A model generated the notes under the pieces. The model was not told the origin of the DNA. It was given only the letters and a program-made list of their open reading frames with translations, and did not search any database. From Coriaria nepalensis (taxonomy: Eukaryota; Streptophyta; Magnoliopsida; Cucurbitales; Coriariaceae), in assembly GCA_027186245.1 (NCBI GenBank), contig CP114484.1, positions 14,084,001-14,148,000 on the forward strand: a DNA stretch of 64,000 nt, in the 5' to 3' direction. Both the position numbers and the translations under genes were made by a program. How positions within the stretch are numbered: the stretch's first letter is position 1; each line of letters starts with the position of its first letter. This document shows positions 1 through 16,652 of this stretch, piece after piece.

Positions 1-31
1 TGACTTCGTAGTTGTGCATATAATTTTATAG

Positions 32-1863
32 AGTCAGTGAGCTAAGAGTGGTGGAACTCCTGGATGGGCTTTGTGAAAAGATGCAAGATTACACTCTGGA
101 GAAGGTAGTCGTCTTCAAAGTTCTTTTCTGTTGGCTCAGTTTTTTGTAGGAGATATTTTATTTACTATTGCTTCATTCTGGATATGAAAACCAATGGATT
201 TATAGAGTTTTGTTATTAATTTTCATTATTCAAGGAAAAATGTTGTCGTTCATTGGTACATGACAACTGGATATAATGTTTGTAAAGTGCTTTCTGGTCA
301 AGTAAGAATTTTCCAAGTACACTTGGAATAGGTAGTTTTCGGTTGACCGTTCTATTTGCAGACAGATTCAACCAGGCCAAAATGGATCAAGGTGGATAAC
401 TGGGATAACCTGACAAGTAAGTATGTCAAATCCATTTGAGAGAGAGACAGGGTGTGTGAGAGAGAAGAGTAAAGAGTAATCATTTTCTACTTTATTTTTT
501 CCATAATGTTACTTGCTATTGAATTTGGAATCTCTATTAGTTGCCTCCGTGACGAGTCATGTTCCATTGACTTGTTTGATTACTCTTCCATGTGAGCGGC
601 ATTGACGATGTTGTTTGTAATCATTTGCGGGGGTGTAATTGAGGCTACTTTTTGTTTTTTCCTTTTCCATATTATGTACTAACTTAAATATACTGTATCC
701 ATTCACAAGTAAAGGATTTAATGTGTTACGATTTTGTGACCAGCCATCAGTCAGCCAAAAGAACATTGCATCAAGAACAACATTCTGATTTTGTCTTTGT
801 AATTCAAATTCATTTTAGGAAGCAAGCTGACCCCTATTGTTTCTTAAAGAAGAATATCCTTCAAGATTGGGACATAAGTTCCAACATTTGTTCCAGGATT
901 GGTTAGAATATTCTGATTTGTAGCTGACGTAGAAAATCCATCCCCCATGAATTTGATTTCAAGTTTTCTAGGATTCGATTCTTAACTAATTTTTCTGTTA
1001 TCCTGGTCAGTTTGATGTCCCTCACTGGTTTAAGTACTATTGTGCTGATGCATCACTATCGTCAACTTTCTATTTCAACATGTGGTTATGGAGCTTATGA
1101 CAAGTGATTCTTTTCCTTGACGTTGTCTCTTTTGTTCTGTTGATAGATAAGCAAGAAGCTCGTGCACATTCCAAAGATATATCGTCTTACTGTGGAAGGT
1201 GAGATGAAACTGTTAGTTCTTAGATCTTTGTTTCTTAAGAGTATTTCTGAACTTGCTTCTTCACATGTTAATTCCTTTGTTCTATAATTTTTTTCTTCCC
1301 CAAATCTAACCTGTGTGTTCATAACGAGGCAGGTTACTTGAGGAAACAGAAGATAGTGTGAGTTGTCATTGAAAAGTCTTTTGATTTCTCTAAAATGCAT
1401 GACTATATGAAAGATGACATTTTTGGTTGCCAATTGATCTTGCAGTTGGCAGAGTTTATAAAGAAAGGATCTGTTAAGGTCGGAGGTGTAAGCAAGGTTC
1501 TATGTCAAGATTTGAGCAGGCACTGCAGCCAGACCTGGTAATATTGAAGTTAAATCTATAAAATGAAACAAGCGTCACACGACTGTAATATAATGAAAGT
1601 CATTGCTGACTCTAGCCCCTGCATCTTATGTATTACACTTGGCATTTCAACAATTTCCTTCAATTCCAGAGAGCAATTTCTCTCTGGAGGTTTTTGAAGA
1701 ACTTGCGAGTACCCGAATTTAATGAATGTTTTATAAGGGACGTTTTTGTATGTAGCATGTACCCAGGGGGAGTTTATCAGAACTAGTTCTAACTTTTCAG
1801 TGTATATGCAGTGGTTGGTCGCAGGTGAACATCAATGAGGATGAATCAGATGGAGAACTGTGA
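32..1863 (+). CDS. Canopy/DUF3456 (MSAP-like) ER protein, 3' part
   Basis: Six exons join in frame with GT-AG introns: 32-104, 362-416, 1147-1198, 1333-1357, 1446-1537 and 1812-1863. The first visible exon starts at an acceptor, so the N-terminus lies outside the window. The product carries VVELLDGLCEKMQDYTLEK, KWIKVDNWDNLT, KQEARAHSKDIS, a YCGR turn and FIKKGSVKVGGVSKVLC, with regularly spaced cysteines as in the saposin-like canopy/MIR-interacting MSAP family. It ends in an acidic tail, NINEDESDGEL. Family members are small soluble secretory-pathway proteins, in animals ER chaperone helpers; the plant role is poorly known. The tail resembles but is not a canonical K/HDEL. The last acceptor at 1811 is preferred because it keeps phase. 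No internal stop is seen. Confidence 0.85.
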
Positions 1864-2610
1864 TATCACTCGGATTTGGAAGATTCGGTTTTTATTGTCA
1901 TACATGTATTCTCGTAATTAAAGTTTGCATCCTGTACTGAAGATCTATGCTCATTCCTTCTTTTAGACCAAGGAAATTGCTCCTTTTGGTTGACTGATGT
2001 TTTTTTGTTTTAATTTATTTAGTACTCACATTGTGGCGGGTAGTACTATATTTGATGAAGAGATGATAGGTTGAATAACCTTGGTTTCTGGGTAACTTTT
2101 TGTTCAAGCAGGGAATTTGTCCATCACATTTTCTAGCTGCCAAGACCCTGATTATAATCGTATGGTAAGAAGGAAGATGTCGCAATATGTATATATTGTT
2201 ATCCTTCCACATGTTTTCCAACTGTGGGAAAAAGGAAGACATTAAAGATTCTCTCTAGAGCCACCTCTGAGACTCGACTTTCATCTTTTCTGGCTGACAC
2301 CTGAGAGCTATTGCAGAAACTCAATAGCAAAGCCATGGAATCGATGAGACAGCTACGGACTTTACCGACCAAAAAATGCTCACAAAATTCAAAGAGCAAT
2401 GCTTCTAATTGTTACAACACAGCCGTATCTCCCCCCCCACCCCCAACAAAGCTTTAAACCCCAAGTTTGGATAATGCCTAAGAGGCAGCATCGAAACAGC
2501 AGTGGCCGCAGCAATGGGTTGGGTGAGAATGGTCCTCCCCTGCCATATGTTAGTCCAATAAAATTATATACATCCAAGTTCCAACGTCAGTGAATCCTTC
2601 CACACGCTCT
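1864..2610. other. Convergent 3' flank between canopy and PP2C genes
   Basis: This is the shared downstream region of a + strand gene and a - strand pseudogene. I see 3' UTR-like AT-rich sequence and no supportable coding region. Confidence 0.5.
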
Positions 2611-3498
2611 TTAATCATGTCTTGAATTGCAATCCAGTACACCCTTCAATAAATTCAATCTCTCTACATGTATACTCTTCCGTACACGGCTGTGAGGTAT
2701 CTCTATCCTAAGGGGAGGATCAGCTGAAAAACAGACCACAATAACAGTTAAATTATCACATGTATTGCGCTTGAGTGACTCCCATTCAAGCTCTCTTGAG
2801 CGTCGCTCCGGATCATTGTGATTTGTGAACAAATGATCATGACAGCAAATTGTAACAGCAAACTGGCTGATCATGACATCCCATAGCCCATCACACCCCA
2901 TTATTAAAAACTAATCATCCTCAATCAGTGCATTTCCTGCAACTCTTGCTCTGCACTTAATGGGCATATGGATCCCTTGGCAACCTTTCATATGCCAGTC
3001 CCCTATGGCATGTCCAACCGCCAACTGCACATTGAGGTAGCCATCATAAATGACTCCAAGTTTCTCAATCCTTAGTCTTTCAGATGTGCAATCAGGTTTG
3101 TGATCCTTAGACATCTCGATGGCTCTACCCCGTCTCCCAAGAACAGCTCGACAGTCTCCTGCATTGGCAATTATCATTGTCCTGTGAAGACGAAGACATT
3201 GTTAACTGCTTCCAAAATCCAAACACATCGAGAATGCGGCGCTAAACAGATGTTCCAGCTGGTTAAACCACATTATTCTAATCATCAGATACCTTCCGAA
3301 GATAATTGCGGTCAAAGCAGTTGTACCAGAGGATATGTCTAGCGAACTAGCGACTGCAAATGCATAATCCGCTTTCAAAAATGCACCCTTGATCGCCTTC
3401 TTCACGCAAAGTGGAGAATAGGAGTCCTCAACTATGAATCTAACAATATTATTTCTGACTAATGACGCTGCATCTGTCCCACCATGGTCATCAAGTAC
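2611..3498 (-). pseudogene. Protein phosphatase 2C (PP2C) pseudogene, 5'-truncated
   Basis: Reading leftwards, exon 3498-3293 gives VLDDHGGTDAASLVRNNIVR and SSGTTALTAIIFGR. After a GT-AG intron, exon 3181-2611 gives [72 protein letters not shown] and [20 protein letters not shown]. This is a plant PP2C Ser/Thr phosphatase of the ABI1/PPM fold. The family's DGHGG metal motif reads DDHGG. Just after WHMKG the frame shifts: the expected [13 protein letters not shown] runs in another frame and then returns. The conserved Glu of [12 protein letters not shown] is a TAG stop near 2908. N-terminal exons expected right of 3498 are absent. Loss of function is therefore well supported. Confidence 0.85.
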
Positions 3499-4489
3499 CT
3501 GTCAGCGTACATTGATGAATCACACACATGGCCACTTACTATGAATCTACAAGTGATGAGATATGAAAATTACTAAGTCATCCAAAATACTAGAGCAAAC
3601 ATTATTATTGAGAAAAAAAAAAAGTAACAAGATAGTTACTTAAATCTGTATAAAAGTAGGAGCAGAAAAAATTAAAATTAAAAATTCTGGTATTAGATTT
3701 AAGTATTGCGGTTGGAAGCAAGTGGTTATTGCGGCTGAGAGAGATAATTCGGGGGGTTGGCTTGGCTTCTGCTGTTTGCTTTCCCAAGTATTGCGGCTAC
3801 TTTTTGCAGTGTTTGCAGTGAGCCGGTGACTTTTCAGTTTTCAACCCAAAAGAAATGATGCCCAGTCCAGTGTATAGGAGCCCGGATATAGAACTAGAAG
3901 TGGGTCGTCTGATGGAAAGCCCATAAAAGAGTGCAAACAATGATGACATCACGATTGACGTGTTTGAGGACTATTATACCTTTTTTTTTTCTATCTGCTA
4001 TTACAAGAAAAGGTCATAAAGAGGACTTTTTTTGAAAGAATTTGTACTCATAATTTATTTAGAAAGTATATTTTAATATTTAGGATCATTCTAAAATTTG
4101 TTAAAATAATGGTTTCGATTTTTTTTTTAAATTCAAAAAAACTAAAAATATTAAAAAAATTACTAAAATATCATTATAGTTCGAAAATGAAAAGGAAAAA
4201 AAAAATAAGAATCGTAAAAACTCTTACGAACGAACATGCAGAAAACTTAACTTTCATAATTCTCTTGTCACAAAATAGAATCGCGGAAGCTCAAACCCTT
4301 AGTTTCGTAAAGCTCAAACCCTTAACAGTTGAAAAAAATCTGAATCAATGGTTCGCAGTCGACAAAATTTGAAGAAATAATTTGAAAAATAATCGAAGGT
4401 AGCGCTGGAATGACAATCAAAAATTGATTTCATATTTTTTTGGAGTTATTATATTTATTTTGATTTGAAATTTGAAGTATTTACAGGGC
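3499..4489. other. AT-rich intergenic DNA
   Basis: Poly-A and poly-T runs with no recognisable gene. The missing 5' exons of the PP2C are not here. Confidence 0.5.
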
Positions 4490-7400
4490 TCAAACCATCG
4501 AGCAGTTTAAAATATATTGCTCGATAGATCAATGAGAATACTAATGTCCATCGAGCCATCGAGCAAGAAGTTCATATGCATTGCTCGACGAATGGCCATC
4601 AAGTCATCAGGCAATCGAGCAGTGCATATGAACTTCTTGCTCGATTGACATTAATATTCACATCGAGCAATTAAGTAGTACAATGTCGATGGCTCGATGG
4701 TTATTCATCTCGATGGTTATTCATCAGGACATCGAGCAACTCAGTTTATATGAACTACTTGATGGCTCGATTACTGCTCATATTCCCATCGAGTATTACA
4801 GTCTTATTCTGAATTTTTTTAAAAAAAATTTCAATTTAGTTTTATATAGTTTAGTTTAATTATTTTTCATTTTAGGTGGATCAAATTCCTATATATCGTG
4901 AGCTCACCTATAATTGACCAAACTCTTTATTTTAATATCCGCATTACTGTGATATCAAAGCAAGAAGTGGTGATTGCCGATATATGGAAGAAGTTGACCT
5001 TAGTACAGTTGAAGTCTAAAGTCTACTTGTCTGGGACATTTTCTGGATGTGAGTAGTCAACTTAAGAACTCGGGCCCACTTATGAACTTTTTCATTCTTT
5101 AACAAGTGGAGTGCAAGAAGAAGCACCAATTGTGGTTTACGCACCACAAGAAGCCTATGCAGTTTGGTTTGAGGGAATTTGCATTGATGATGGGATTAAA
5201 ATGTCATACAGAACTTCTGGACCACATAATTAAGATGATAGAAAAAGACGAGCACTTGTTGAATAAGTATCTTGGTGGGAAGCTTATCAATGTGTCGGAG
5301 CTAGCAGAGAAATTTAAAAGTGATGATGAGCCAAGGAGTAACAAGGATGATGAGCCAAGAAGTAACAAGGATTATGAGATTGTGAAGATGGCTATTGTTT
5401 ATTTCATTGAGGAAGTCCTTTTGGCACAAGGGTAGAGGAACAAGATCTGACCATTGACATTGTTCATAACCAACAATTTAGGCCGACTCGAGCAATACCC
5501 TTAGGGTATACGTAGTTATGAGCTTACAATTCAATCTATTAAGAAGGATATCAAGAAGAAGGCAGTTGCACATAGGGACCGGTCGGAGGGGACAGAGCCG
5601 AAAGAAGAAACCTATGACTTATATGGATTTCCGCTTGCTTTACAGGTTAGGGTTTATATCGAACTTGTACCATATTTTAGTTTATATTTGCTAATAGTTA
5701 ATTCATAACTTTATAGGTATATGGTTATGAAACCATTCTTCATCTTGGAAGGAAAGCTAGAGTTTGGGGTAATGAGAATCGAATGCCTCGAATTTTAAAT
5801 TGGTCATCAGTGGATTCACTTATCAGTCATGAAAATGTCGTGTCGTGGACTAAGAAAAAACAAGTAATGTTTAATTTCTTTAATTCATCTAGTACTTTAT
5901 TTCATCATACTACTTGAAATTAAACTGACTTTAATATTTGTTTGATGCAGCTCATCATTCGTGGAATCCTAAAGCCAACTAAGAAAGAATTAAGTCACAA
6001 TATTTGAGTACTCTTCAAGCTTTCGTGGATGAGGATGACGAAGTTGTGGAACACTGGACTAGGGTGTTGGAGGAAGAAGAAGTATAAGAAGTAGAAAAAG
6101 TAGTAGATGAAGAAGTAGAAGAAGAAGAAGAAATATAAGAAAAAATAGAAGGAAAAAAAGTAGATAAAGAAGAAGGGAAAGTAGAAGTAATTGAGCTGAA
6201 AATGAAAACAACGTTGAGGTTGGATGATCTTATTCGTGGCTTAGAGAAGATGATTATGGGAGAGATGGATAAGATGTTCAGAAAATTGAATAGCCGGATA
6301 AGAGAGACGGAGAAGATGTTTATAGATATAAGAGATGGGACGGTTCCTCAAAATCTCTCTCATACTCGCAAATATCTGTCATATCTCAGATGGACCATCA
6401 AATATCGGCCCCTTCAAAAGAGAAAGTTACAGAAGAGTCGGCGGAGTCGTATGTGACCTCGCCTATCATTAAGATCGGACAGGGTCAAAGGATGAAAAAG
6501 CATGCTCCGGCCCTCACCTCTCCCTTTATAGACATCAGAAAGAAGCGAAAATATAAAAAAGAGAAGGGATTGTTGGTGACTCCGCTTCTTACCCTAAATA
6601 AGGATAACAAGATAGCTATACAAAAATGACTATAGACTGACACTGTGAAATAAGTTTTCTTTTTCTTAAACTCTAACTTGATTTAAGATTTATTTTATTT
6701 ATTACATTGTTTGCTTATGAGAACTTGATTTTTCTCTATCAGGGACCCGATCATAGGTTTTGAAAGCCTAAAGTACGATAAGGAATTTATTCACACAATA
6801 CTGCATCCCTCGTCATGGCTAGACAGTTTTGTAAACATTCAAAACTATTTTTGAAAACTATTATTTATACACTAATAAATTTCTGAAAAGTAACTTAGCC
6901 TAATTGATTGTTTTTATTATTTTACTTTATGATTGCAGCATTTAGATGAGTATATGTTTCTGCTACGGATGAGGCGGCATAAGTTTAATGATGTGCTTCA
7001 CCAATCCTTCGCTTTCTTATATTAAGTATTCCCTTAGTTCCTGTATATATATTGGAATGAGACATTTAAGAGCTTGAAAAAAGAAGATCGAGAAAGTTAT
7101 GCATTTCTAGACGATTCTTTGATGAAGTCATATATTGATAGTGAGGCACCAATAATTAGAATTGTATGGAGGCACGTAGACCGTTTGTACATCCCTTACA
7201 ACATTAAAGATGAACATTAGGCGGCCTTGGTCGTGGACATTCCTAAATGTGCGATTAGGGTCATGCACAGCTTGTCAAGTAGCAATTATTATAGGAATAA
7301 TATATTACAATTATTAATTCAGATAAGCACGATTATCTCGTACTTGTTGAGGAGCGGTGGGTTTGACTGCAGCTTCCAACCATTCGAGATCGTAGTGGTC

Positions 7401-7650
7401 ACCGGATTGCATGAGAACAAAGCAATAGTAAAAGAGGATTGTGGAGTATATATTGAAATATTTAGAGTATCACCATGCAAATTAGCTGTAAATCTAATTT
7501 GTGATGATCGTATTAGACTTTTTGATGACTGTATGAGTTTTTTCCAAAGTCAGATAGCATGTGACATATATCAAATTTATATAGACATTTAATATATTAA
7601 TGAATGAAATTTTGATTTTACGATATTTATGATAATTTTATAATTTAATA
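4490..7650 (+). mobile_element. Decayed MULE-type transposon with DUF1985/Ulp1-like gene
   Basis: Peptides in several frames match the DUF1985-plus-Ulp1 proteins carried by plant Mutator-like (Kaonashi-type) elements. The block at 5106-5435 (KPMQFGLREFALMMGLKCH) resembles DUF1985. Segments joined by apparent GT-AG introns at about 5647-5717 and 5862-5950 give YGFPLALQVYGYETILHLGR and RMPRILNWSSVDS. An acidic, low-complexity stretch follows at 6060-6200. The C48 (Ulp1) peptidase part lies at about 6940-7592: DEYMFLLRMRR, DRLYIPYNIKDEH, VVDIPKCAIRVMHS and DCGVYIEIF. In this domain the catalytic His (DEH) and Cys (DCG) survive. The Trp after DEH is a TAG stop at about 7218, and the expected Asp of the YDS motif is His. 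No transposase and no clear terminal repeats were seen, so the ends are approximate. Confidence 0.7.
4558..4645. repeat. 31-bp inverted repeat (hairpin) in ATCGAGCA-rich tract
   Basis: The left arm 4558-4588 and right arm 4615-4645 are reverse complements at 30 of 31 positions, with a 26-base loop. They sit in a 4490-4800 tract where ATCGAGCA/TGCTCGAT recurs many times in both orientations. The outer flank also pairs partly (TAATGTC near 4542 against its complement near 4650). It is probably a subterminal structure of the decayed transposon. Confidence 0.85.
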
Positions 7651-8023
7651 TATAGGTATATGTAATTTTGTAATTTGATATATTGACATACTAACTCTTT
7701 TGGCTAATTTGATTTCCGGTTTTTAGCTTAAAAGAAAAAGATTTATATTTTCTGTGTTCAAGATTCTACAAGTATAAGGTGCTGTATCTAATTAATCATT
7801 ACAGCTCTTTTGCTGTGTTCCACTCTTCCAGGAGGGATGATTCTATCTCAAATCTCTTGTTCCCTTGTTCAGGTTTTATTAATTCCTTTCTTCCCCCCTT
7901 CCTTTCTCACCATTTACTGGTATGATTGTTTCATTCTAGGCACCATGAGATATTTGTTGGAGTCGTAAATCGATAGGGCACGGAGGCCTTGGCCCTCATT
8001 CATCATCATAAGCAAAGAAAGAA
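7651..8023. other. Upstream flank of GLR pseudogene
   Basis: AT-rich promoter-side DNA. I see no separate feature. Confidence 0.4.
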
Positions 8024-11192
<3,169 letters not shown>

Positions 11193-11197
<5 letters not shown>

Positions 11198-11319
11198 TTG
11201 AATTTGGGGTGAGCCCAAAATCTGGTTAGCCTATCTTGTTATGAATTAGGTTGCCATTTTAGGTTTCAAAGCCCGAAACCCATTGTCTTACCGGGTCTTG
11301 AAACGGGTAATAAACCGGG

Positions 11320-11380
<61 letters not shown>

Positions 11381-11473
11381 CAATCTGATTAGGGCATCAG
11401 ATCGATCTCTCTTTCTCTTTGCCAAATTTGCGCGTCGCTTGTGAAATGCGATTAGGGTTCTTCGTCTTCTCCA
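11193..11473 (+). repeat. 5' LTR of Copia-A
   Basis: It begins TGTAATTGAATTTGGGGTGA and matches the 3' LTR along its length. It contains an (AT)n run of about 55 bases at 11325-11378, so it is longer than its partner. The end at CTTCTCCA is approximate. No clear primer-binding site follows. Confidence 0.75.
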
Positions 11474-12377
11474 TGTGATCTCATGATTCTGGTTGTTTCT
11501 TTCTGATACTTGATCTTACATGTTGTATGTTATGCTATTATCTATTGATTTCTTAAGGTTATTGGTATGAATCAGATGTCTAGGTTGAGTCAGTGTTCTT
11601 GATCTTTGAGTTAGACGTTACTGGTGATTTTGTGGTTAATCAATCTCCATTTGATTTTTCAATTTTGTATAATAGCATAGTTTGCAACTGAGATCGTTGG
11701 TTTGTAATTGGATAATATCATTACTAATGCAAATGAGTTTCATTCGGTTTTCTGGAGCTCGGAGTGGACGTAGCTTATGATTGATCGGTTTGATCTTCAT
11801 AAGTGAACCACTATAACTCTCTCTGTTGATTTACTTTATTGTCTTTTACATTCTATTCCGCTTGCAGGAGAATCTTGAAATGTGTATTAAACACAAATTG
11901 TCTATTAAAGAGAGATAAATAATCTAGTTGGAAGATAAATATATCTAGGCAAGATCAATCTATAATCACTACAATAGTTTTAGAGCTTGTGTTCTTATGT
12001 GTGTTTTGTTGAATTTGAAACTTAGAAATCGTAAATATGCTTGATAACTGTATAGGGAATATGCATATGTCATGATTGAATGATCTGTAGTATTGTTCGT
12101 TTGAAAATCTTGACTGTTATTAAAAGTGTATATTGTATAGTGTGAAATTAAGTATATAAGTTGTATGCAATTGTTGATTCACATAACAGATTAGGTCTAA
12201 AATTCTTAAATCTTTCATGTTGTATAGAGACTTGCATCTAGATTTGTTAAATATGTGTTTTTAAGAATAGATTGTGAGACTGCACACAAAAAAAAAAAAA
12301 AAATTTTCCTGGAAACTGTGTTTTGTTCCTTTGTGTGTTTTTTAAAATTTGAGAAATATAAGTACTCGCATGGAGAT
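11474..12377. other. Copia-A untranslated leader
   Basis: Non-coding DNA between the 5' LTR and the gag start. It ends with a poly-A run at about 12288-12302. Confidence 0.5.
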
Positions 12378-15300
12378 ACTCATTTTCGATGGCAAATCAG
12401 ATTTTGGCATTTGGAAGAAAAAAATGAAAGCGGTATTCTCACACAACAAAGTGGCTATAGCCTTAGAAAGTGATGATGTAAAATGGACAGCAACTTTGAT
12501 AGCCTGAAAGGCTGAAATAGATGAAGAGGCATACAGCCTCACGATATTGAATCTTGGAGAAAATGTCCTATGAAAGGTTGATGGTTCAGAGACACCACTG
12601 TCTCTGTGAGGTAAATTCGAATCTCTATATGCCCTAAATATGCTCCTGAATTAGCCTACTTGAAAGGAAACCTTTTTAATTGGAAAATGGATGTATCAAA
12701 AAGTCTTGATGATAACCTAGATGAATTTAATTTTAAAAGGAACTAGCCAAGCATTAGATGGTTCTAGTCAAGCTATTATTTTATTACAATCACCGCATGA
12801 TGAGTATTTTGTTGTTAGAAATGCTTTGAAGTACATAGGTGGAATACCAAAATTGAACTTAATTATAGCAAGTCTAAAAGCTAGAGAACTATAAATTAGT
12901 ACCGGTAAGAGATCTAGTCTTAACCTGTTTGCTAAAGGGAAACCACTAAAGAAATAAATCTTTAATAAAAACAAGAATACTAAGAAAAACAAGCATATTA
13001 AGAAGAAAGAAACAAATGAATCTAGAAAGTACTATCATTGTGGGAAAAAGGGACATTTAATGAAAGATTGTTACATTTTAAATTATAATAAGAAAGCTAC
13101 TCGAGGAAATGTGGAAGGAAATGTGACTGGTACAATATGTCTCCGAAGTCTTAAATATAACAAAATGCATTGTGGTCAATGAATGGATCATGGACTCAGG
13201 TTGTACTTTTCACATGAGTCCTACCAAATAGTAGTTTTTAGACTTTAAGGAAATAGAAGAAGGTACTATTTTTATGGGGAACAAACAAATGTGTAGGATT
13301 CATGGTATAAAAAATATTACTCTTAAATTATATGATAGTAGGGTAATCTTACTAACTAAGGTTAGGTATATTCCTTAACTTAAGAGAAACTTATATCTCT
13401 TGAAACCTTAGATGAATCTGGCTACTTATATAAAGCAAAAAGTGGTAATGATTGTAAGTAAAAACAATAAACATATTCTTAAAGGAACTAAGAAAAATGG
13501 TCTCTATGTACTATGTAGTTACCATTTTGTTTCTAGTCATAATATTGCACTTCTTTCTTCTAATATTGATATAACTGAAAAAATGACATCTAAGGCTAAG
13601 TAATATGAGTAAAAAAAGTTTAGATGAATTATATAAACATGGATATTTTGAAAATGAAACTATCACACCATTTGAGTTTTGTGAAACTTGTGTATTAGTT
13701 AAACAACATAGGCTAAGTTTTCCTAAGAGAGTTCATTTAGCTAGGGATTGTTTAGATTACCTACATGCTGATTTGTAGAGACCTGAAAAAGTCCAATCTC
13801 ATGGTGGTAGTAGTTACTTCCTTTCTATTGTTGATAATTTCAGTAGAAAAGTCTGGGTTTTTCTCTTGAGATCTAAGGATAAAGCTTTTGTAAAGTTTAA
13901 AGAGTGGAAGATATTAGTAGAAAATCAAACAAATAAAAGGAACAAAACTCTTAGAACTGATAATGGTCTAGAGTTTTGTAATACTTATTTTGACAGTTTC
14001 TGTAAGGAAAATGGTATAACCAGATATAGAACAATGGTCAAAACTTCACAACACAATGGAGTAGCAGAAAGAATGAATATGACCCTCTTAGAGAAAGTTA
14101 AGTGTCTTATGTTCACATCAGAATTGCCAAAAGATTCTTAGGCAGAGGCTGTAAAAACTGCAGCTTACCTAATAAACAGGAGCCCATCAACTTCCTTAGA
14201 GTTTAGATGTTCATAATAGATTTGGTTAGGGAGAAAACCAAAGTTTTGTCATCTTAAAATCTTTGGATGTACTGCATATGCTCATAAGAAGGATGGTAAA
14301 TTAGATCTGAGATCCCAAAAGTGTATTTTCTTAGGCTATGAAGAAGTCACAAAATGGTATATGTTATATGATAAGGAGTCGGTTGGAGTTAAAGTTATAA
14401 TTAGTCGCGATCTCATCTTTAATGAAAAAATATTTCCATGTAAAGCTGAAAATTCTAATACAGGTACATCTAACCCTCAAGGGGGTTCTCACATTGAGGT
14501 AGAGGACGTTACTCTTGTTGATCATCATGGACAACAAGAGCTAGACACTCCTCTCAATGATCTTGAGTCATATGATGATGTGTCATGCACATCTGATAGG
14601 CAATATCAAGATTATGATATTGTTGAGATCTTAGATAGATTGAATCATGATGATCTAGCCAATTACCAATTGGCCCGAGATAAGGGTAAACGGACAGTAA
14701 CACCTAATTCTAAGTACTTTTATGCTAATCTAATCTTTACTGCTCTAGTGCCATAAACTGAGATTATGGAAAAGGAGCCTGAAGACTATGAGGCTACAAT
14801 CACTTCTAAAGATAGTAAGAAGTGGTTGTCTGCTATAGAAGAAGAGATGGAATCTCTTAATGCAAACAAAACTTCGAACTTAGTGCTAAAACCAGACAAG
14901 GAAAAGTTAATTGACTATAAGTGGATATTCAAGATTAAAGAAGGTATGACTTCTAACAATCCTCCCAAGTATAAAGCTAGGCTAGTAGCTAAAAGTTTTA
15001 CTCAAAAGGAGAGCGTTGATTTTCATGAGATCTTTTCACCTGTAGTTAAGTTTAAAACAATTCGAATTATGTTATTATTAGTTGCATATCATAATTTAGA
15101 ACTAGAACAAATGGATATTAAAACTGTTTTTCTTTATGGTGAATTAGATGAAATTATTTACATAAATCAATCTGCTGGTTTTGTTAGTAAAAAGCACCCC
15201 AATTATGTTTGTTTGTTAAATAAATCTCTATATGGTCTCAAACAATCTCCTAGACAATGGTATAAGAGATTTGATAAATTTGTATTTAGTATAGGATTTA

Positions 15301-16419
15301 AAAGAAGCATGTTTGATTGTTATTTTTACTATTCATGCATTGATGACACTCCTATTTATCTACTATTTATGCAGACGATATGTTGTTAATATGTAAATCA
15401 AAAGAGAAAATAGTATAAAATCTAAATTGAATTTTGAATTTGAAATGAAGGATTTAGGATGTGCTAAGAAGATTTTAGGAATAGAGATAATTAGAGATAT
15501 AAAAAATAGCAACCTAAAACTGCATCAAAGTACTTGTTTAAAGAAAGTAGCTTCTAGGTTTGAAGTTAGTAACTGCAAAAGTGTTAGTCCTCTACTTACT
15601 AATCATTTTATTTTAAGTAAATTACAAAGTCCCAAACTTGATCAAGACATACTAAAAATGGATAAAATACCTTATTCAAATGTCATAGGTTCGATCATGT
15701 ATGCAATGATCACTACTAGACCAGATTTAGGTTTTGATGTTTTATTACTGAGCAGATTCATGTCAAATCCGAGGTATGATTATTGGCTGACATTAAAATG
15801 ATTATTGAGATATATTAGTAGTACTTGTAATCTTGGATTAAATTTTTCTAAATGGACTAATGATTTGAATCTAGTTGGCTTTGTAGATTCGGATTTTGTA
15901 GGCGATCGGGATACAATGAAATTAACGACCTCTTATCAATTCCTTTTTGGAGGGAATTGTATGAGTTGGAAGACACAATTACAAACATTAGTTGCTCTCT
16001 CATCAACTGAAGCAGAGTATGTGACAGCAACTGATACCTTTAAAGAGGCAATATGGTTGCAATATTTTTTAAGAGAAATCTGTATACTTGAGAGGTCTGT
16101 ACAGTTTTCTCAAATAATCAATCTGCTATTAATTTGAGTAAAAATCATATTCATCATGAGCGGACAAAATATGTTTATGTTAAATATCATTATGTTCGGG
16201 ATCAAATTGTTCTCATTATGCTTAATATAGCCAAAGTCCCAACAGAGGAAAATCCATCGAATATGGGACAAAAGTTGTTTATGTCACAAAGTTCATTCAC
16301 TTTTTGAACTTACTACACATGGGGTGTCATTGATTAAATTCGGGCTGTGAGAGATTTCCGAGATGAAGACCATTGGGGTACTAGTGATGATACGATATTT
16401 ATGGGCTCAAGGTGGAGTA

Positions 16420-16652
16420 TGTAATTGAATTTGGGGTGAGCTCAAAATCTGGTTGGCCCATCTTGTTATGAATTGAGTTGCAATTTTGGCTTTTTAGTCC
16501 AAAACCCACTGTCTTACCGACTTTCGAAATGGGTAATAAACCGGGTCACTATATATATATGTATATATAATAATCTTATTAGGGCATCCGATCGTTCTCT
16601 CTTTCTCTTTTCCAAATCTGTGTGCCGCTTGCGAAATACGTTGCGGTTCTCA
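16420..16652 (+). repeat. 3' LTR of Copia-A
   Basis: It starts TGTAATTGAATTTGGGGTGA directly after the polypurine tract and ends GGTTCTCA, giving TG...CA ends. It shares the blocks GGGTAATAAACCGGGTCACT and CTCTCTTTCTCTTT with the 5' LTR but is clearly diverged and has a much shorter AT run. Confidence 0.8.
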
